Shown: positions 5,812-7,925 of the stretch, piece after piece
Numbering within the stretch: position 1 is the stretch's first letter
Layout of the letters: each line of letters begins with the position of its first letter
DNA from: Candidatus Odyssella thessalonicensis
GTDB taxonomy: Bacteria; Pseudomonadota; Alphaproteobacteria; Bin65
Length of the DNA: 7,925 bases
Reading direction: 5' to 3'
NCBI GenBank assembly: GCA_005240015.1
Contig: SBBV01000019.1
Coordinates: 1 to 7,925 of the forward strand
Program-made: the position numbers and the translations under genes
The notes under the pieces: generated by a model
The model's database searches: none
The model's input: only the letters and a program-made list of their open reading frames with translations
What the model was told of the DNA's origin: nothing

Positions 5812-5862
5812 ATGCTTAACCTTACATCCGTAGACAATCGTACAAGGGGATTCACGAATTAA
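5812..5862 (+). CDS. possible 16-residue leader peptide or small protein
   Basis: ATG at 5812 opens a 16-codon frame ending in TAA (5860-5862); the peptide is MLNLTSVDNRTRGFTN. It has a near-perfect ribosome site, GGAGG, six bases upstream, stronger than those of several real genes here. It ends 40 bases before the SDR gene start at 5903, so it would sit in the 5' leader of that mRNA. Its codons are not GC-biased, and the peptide has no run of one amino acid that would point to attenuation. A chance frame after a purine-rich run is quite possible. Confidence 0.25.
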   Translation: MLNLTSVDNRTRGFTN

Positions 5863-5902
5863 CGACACGGATCGGTAAGCGTTTTCGGGGAGAGTGCTTG
5901 CC

Positions 5903-6940
5903 ATGCCGACAGCATTCGTTACCGGTGCCACGGGCTTTCTCGGCCTGAACTTGGTCGAGCAGCTCTCCGAGCGCGGCTGGGTCGTGGTGGCGTATCACCG
6001 CCCCACCTCCGATACCGCCCGCCTGAGTCAATTTCCGGTCCGCCTCGCCGAGGGCTACATCGCGGATTTCGACGCGGTGGCCAACGCGATGCCGCAAGGT
6101 GCCGACGCGGTGTTCCACCTCGCCGCCAACACCTCGGTGTGGTCGCGCCGCAACGCCGAGCAGACGCGCGACAACGTCGACGGCACCAAGGCCGTGATCG
6201 CCGCCGCGCGCGCCAAGGCGGTGAAGCGCGTGATCCACGTCTCGTCGTGGTCGGCCTACGGCCTCGAGCACGCGACGATCCACGAATCGACCTCGCAATC
6301 GGGCCAGTTCTCGAAGGTCAACTACGTGCGCTCGAAGGCGCTGGCCGAGCAGGAGATGAAGCGCGCGGCGGCCGAAGGCCTGCCGGCCGTGATCGTGAAC
6401 CCGGCGCACATCCTGGGGCGCTACGACCACAAGGGCTGGGGCCGCATGTTCGCGCTGGTCGCGACCCGCAAGCTGCCCGGCATCCCGCCCGGCAGCGGCA
6501 GCTTCTGCCACGCCGAGGCGGTGGCGCGCGCGATGATCGCCGCCGTCGACCGCGGCCGCGTCGGCCACAACTACCTGATCGGCGGCTGCGACGCGAACTT
6601 CGCGGACGTCATCCGCTTCATCGGCGATCTCGCCGGCCAGCCGGTGCCGAAGCGCACCTTGACGCCGTTCTCGATCCGCGTCGTGGCGCGGTTCAAGGCG
6701 CTCGTCGCCGCCGTCACCGGCCGCGAGCCGGACCTGACGCCCGAGGCGGCCGAGCTGATCCTCGCCCATCCGCGCATCGTCTCAACCAAGGCGCGCGACG
6801 AGCTCGGCTATCAGCCGACCTCGCTGCGCCTGATGCTCGACGACGCCTATCGCTGGCTGCGCGGCGAGGGTTATCTCTCGGTCGCCACCGAGGCGCTCGC
6901 GCCCAACCCGCAGCGCCGGCCCGCTCTCGCCGAGCGCTGA
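5903..6940 (+). CDS. NAD(P)-dependent epimerase/reductase, extended SDR family
   Basis: The 345-residue product is an extended short-chain dehydrogenase/reductase, closest in style to dihydroflavonol-4-reductase-like or NAD-dependent epimerase/dehydratase proteins. The Rossmann motif GATGFLG is at 8-14, followed by strand-helix units to FHLAANTSVWSR at about 72-83. The active-site Ser region is SSWSAYG at 114-120, and YVRSK gives the catalytic Tyr141 and Lys145. VIVNPAHILGRYDH follows in the substrate-domain side. Cofactor choice cannot be read safely: the second strand ends in VVAYHRPTS, with a basic residue that could favour NADP. There is no signal peptide. ATG at 5903 is preferred over GTG at 5894 because GGGGAGAG (5887-5894) is then eight bases upstream. 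Substrate and pathway are unknown; the neighbours give no help. Confidence 0.88.
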   Translation: MPTAFVTGATGFLGLNLVEQLSERGWVVVAYHRPTSDTARLSQFPVRLAEGYIADFDAVANAMPQGADAVFHLAANTSVWSRRNAEQTRDNVDGTKAVIAAARAKAVKRVIHVSSWSAYGLEHATIHESTSQSGQFSKVNYVRSKALAEQEMKRAAAEGLPAVIVNPAHILGRYDHKGWGRMFALVATRKLPGIPPGSGSFCHAEAVARAMIAAVDRGRVGHNYLIGGCDANFADVIRFIGDLAGQPVPKRTLTPFSIRVVARFKALVAAVTGREPDLTPEAAELILAHPRIVSTKARDELGYQPTSLRLMLDDAYRWLRGEGYLSVATEALAPNPQRRPALAER

Positions 6941-6977
6941 GGCGCGGCGGGCTCACCGCCCGGCCCCTGCTCCATTT

Positions 6978-7103
6978 CGTCATCCCGACCGGAGCGGTCG
7001 CGCTCTCTTGGGCGCGCCGCGGAGCGGAGGGATCGCGTGCGCGTGGGGCGCGATCCCTCCACTCCGCGAGCCGCCCGAGCGGCTCGCTCCGGGCGGCATG
7101 ACG
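6978..7103. repeat. 126-bp palindromic intergenic repeat
   Basis: The outer arms CGTCATCCCGACCGGAGCG (6978-6996) and CGCTCCGGGCGGCATGACG (7085-7103) are inverted with 17 of 19 positions pairing. Inside, 7018-7037 pairs with 7049-7068 with a single mismatch; its core is a perfect 12-bp stem, GGAGGGATCGCG with CGCGATCCCTCC, around an 11-base loop. Elements with CGTCATCCCGACCGGAGCG ends and a GGAGGGATC core look like a dispersed repeat of alphaproteobacterial spacers, by my recollection. It sits 37 bases after the SDR gene stop and may act as that transcript's 3' hairpin, but it has no U-tract. Confidence 0.85.
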
Positions 7104-7123
7104 ATCGTGGTTTGGTTCTTTTT

Positions 7124-7147
7124 CTTGGTGCCTTGGTGTCTTGGTGG
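7124..7147. repeat. 8-bp tandem repeat CTTGGTGN, three copies
   Basis: CTTGGTGC, CTTGGTGT and CTTGGTGG follow each other directly at 7124, 7132 and 7140, just after a pyrimidine-rich run TTCTTTTTC. Repeats of this CTTGGTGTCTTGGTGG type are seen between genes in many bacteria. It separates the 126-bp palindrome from the DsrE-like gene, 46 bases before its start, so it may overlap that gene's promoter, although I see no clear -35/-10 pair. Confidence 0.8.
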
Positions 7148-7192
7148 TCTTACCCTGTAGCGGCCGGCAAGGGTCTTACCGGGAGGGACACC

Positions 7193-7633
7193 ATGAATCG
7201 CCGCATGTTCGCCGCCGTCGTCGCCGCCGCGCTGCTGGCGCCAGGTGCCGCGCTGGCGCAGGCCAAGACGCACAGGGTCGCGATCCACGTCGACGACAGC
7301 GACCCGCCGCGCATCAACCTCGCGCTCAACAATGTCGAGAACATCCAGAAATACTACGCCGCCAAGGGCGAGAAGGTCGCGATCGAGGTCGTCACCTACG
7401 GCCCCGGCCTCGTCATGCTGCGCGCCGACACATCGCCGGTGAAAGAGCGCGTCGCGGCGATGAGCCTCGAATATCCCGAGCTGCGCTTCTCGGCCTGCGA
7501 GAACACGCGCGCCGGCATGGCCAAGCGCGAAGGCAAGGCCGTGGAGCTCGTGAAGGAGGCGACCTCGGTGCCCTCGGGCGTGATCCGCCTGATCGAGCTC
7601 CAGGAGCAGGGCTGGAGCTACATCCGGCCGTGA
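7193..7633 (+). CDS. exported DsrE-family-like protein
   Basis: The 146-residue product has a signal peptide (Arg3-Arg4, Ala/Val/Leu-rich core 6-21, ALA-QA cleavage at about 22-24), so the mature part is about 122 residues in the periplasm. The mature part resembles DsrE/DsrF-like sulfur-handling folds: HRVAIHVDDSDPPRINLALNN, then VEVVTYGPGLVML and a single Cys102 in FSACENTRAGM, where family members often keep a reactive Cys. A sulfurtransferase role is only suggested by the family; exported members of this group are uncharacterised. ATG at 7193 is chosen because GGGAGGG (7181-7187) lies five bases upstream and the signal peptide starts there; the longer open frame from 7037 only translates the repeats. 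A strong terminator follows, so it appears monocistronic. Confidence 0.82.
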   Translation: MNRRMFAAVVAAALLAPGAALAQAKTHRVAIHVDDSDPPRINLALNNVENIQKYYAAKGEKVAIEVVTYGPGLVMLRADTSPVKERVAAMSLEYPELRFSACENTRAGMAKREGKAVELVKEATSVPSGVIRLIELQEQGWSYIRP

Positions 7634-7648
7634 CGACGCATTGCCGTC

Positions 7649-7686
7649 CGTAGGGGCGGGTCGGGGACCCGCCCCTACGCATTTTT
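7649..7686 (+). terminator. intrinsic terminator of the DsrE-like gene
   Basis: A perfect 14-bp stem (7649-7662 with 7666-7679; core GTAGGGGCGGGTC) closes a GGG loop and is followed by CATTTTT. It lies 15 bases past the stop at 7633. The stem sequence is of a type that recurs as a dispersed repeat in many bacterial genomes, so a repeat element may have been recruited as the terminator. Confidence 0.88.
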
Positions 7687-7710
7687 CCGCGCCCGTGCTG
7701 AAATCGCACC

Positions 7711-7925
7711 ATGTCCAAGAACAGGGCCCCGCTCGCACGCATTCGCATCACGTTCGAGCCCGACATCTCGCTGGGCCCGGGCAAGGCGCGGCTGCTCGAG
7801 GGCATCCGCGATTTGGGTTCGATCGCCGCGGCCGGACGGCGCATGGGCATGAGCTACAAGCGCGCCTGGCTCCTGGTCGAGCAGATGAACGCCGCGTTCC
7901 GGGCGCCGCTCGTCGCCGCGGCCAA
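7711..7925 (+). CDS. ModE-type winged helix-turn-helix protein (N-terminal part)
   Basis: The frame opens with ATG at 7711 and runs 71 codons off the window end. The peptide has the N-terminal DNA-binding pattern of ModE-like regulators: RIRITFEPDISLGPGKARLLEGI, then GSIAAAGRRMGMSYKRAWLLVEQMN at about residues 33-57, which is the helix-turn-helix with the SYKRAW recognition helix. ModE controls molybdate uptake; many short proteins with only this domain exist and need not sense molybdate. Whether a molybdate-binding domain follows cannot be seen. The ribosome site is weak, and the start lies 24 bases after the T-run of the preceding terminator, so any promoter must overlap that hairpin or lie within the gap. 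Confidence 0.85.
   Translation, partial: MSKNRAPLARIRITFEPDISLGPGKARLLEGIRDLGSIAAAGRRMGMSYKRAWLLVEQMNAAFRAPLVAAA

Noticed and set aside
5894..5902. GTG start at 5894 for the SDR gene
   Set aside because: It would overlap the ribosome site GGGGAGAG, whereas ATG at 5903 is spaced correctly and puts the Rossmann motif at the usual position near the N-terminus.
5852..6769. 305-codon minus-strand frame antisense to the SDR gene
   Set aside because: The SDR motifs on the plus strand are unambiguous; the antisense product is His/Arg/Asp-rich shadow sequence.
7037..7192. 52-codon N-terminal extension of the DsrE-like gene
   Set aside because: The extension translates the palindromic and tandem repeats. 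ATG at 7193 has a strong ribosome site and begins a normal signal peptide.

Overview
The window looks like chromosomal DNA from a high-GC alphaproteobacterium. The reading frames are strongly biased to G or C at third positions. An exact GAAC-N7-GAAC box, the LexA recognition form typical of Alphaproteobacteria, lies at 3590-3604. The spacers carry short palindromic intergenic repeats. A Rhodospirillales-like or Reyranella-like source is a guess from overall feel, not something the sequence proves.

Layout: (1) 3-152, the probable 3' end of an unidentified gene, overlapped by a perfect 26-bp inverted repeat that starts at the first base of the window; (2) 250-831, an exported YbjN-domain protein with a clean intrinsic terminator; (3) 882-1535, minus strand, a DJ-1/PfpI-family protein of isonitrile-hydratase type, convergent with (2) and divergent from (4); (4) 1605-3125, a UbiD-family prenylated-FMN decarboxylase, probably ubiD of ubiquinone synthesis; (5) 3126-3950, an 825-bp stretch without a convincing gene, holding a phased decamer repeat array, a LexA-type box and a compound hairpin repeat; (6) 3951-5456, a patatin-like phospholipase with altered motif residues; (7) 5457-5902, a spacer with an inverted CACGGAG-type repeat, a GC hairpin and a possible 16-codon leader ORF; (8) 5903-6940, an extended-SDR NAD(P)-dependent epimerase/reductase; (9) 6941-7192, a spacer with a 126-bp palindromic repeat and an 8-bp tandem repeat; (10) 7193-7633, an exported DsrE-like protein followed by a strong terminator; (11) from 7711, the N-terminal part of a ModE-type winged-helix regulator cut by the window end.

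The genes are mostly single transcription units separated by terminators or repeat-rich spacers. No operon or shared pathway is evident, and I see no phage, transposase, defence or secretion cluster. The coding content is ordinary. The unusual material is in the spacers, above all the decamer array at 3238-3395, where about a dozen copies of a GTCGGCTTTT-like unit sit in opposite orientations on either side of a CTTATAAG palindrome with near-helical phasing. I cannot assign it to a known system.
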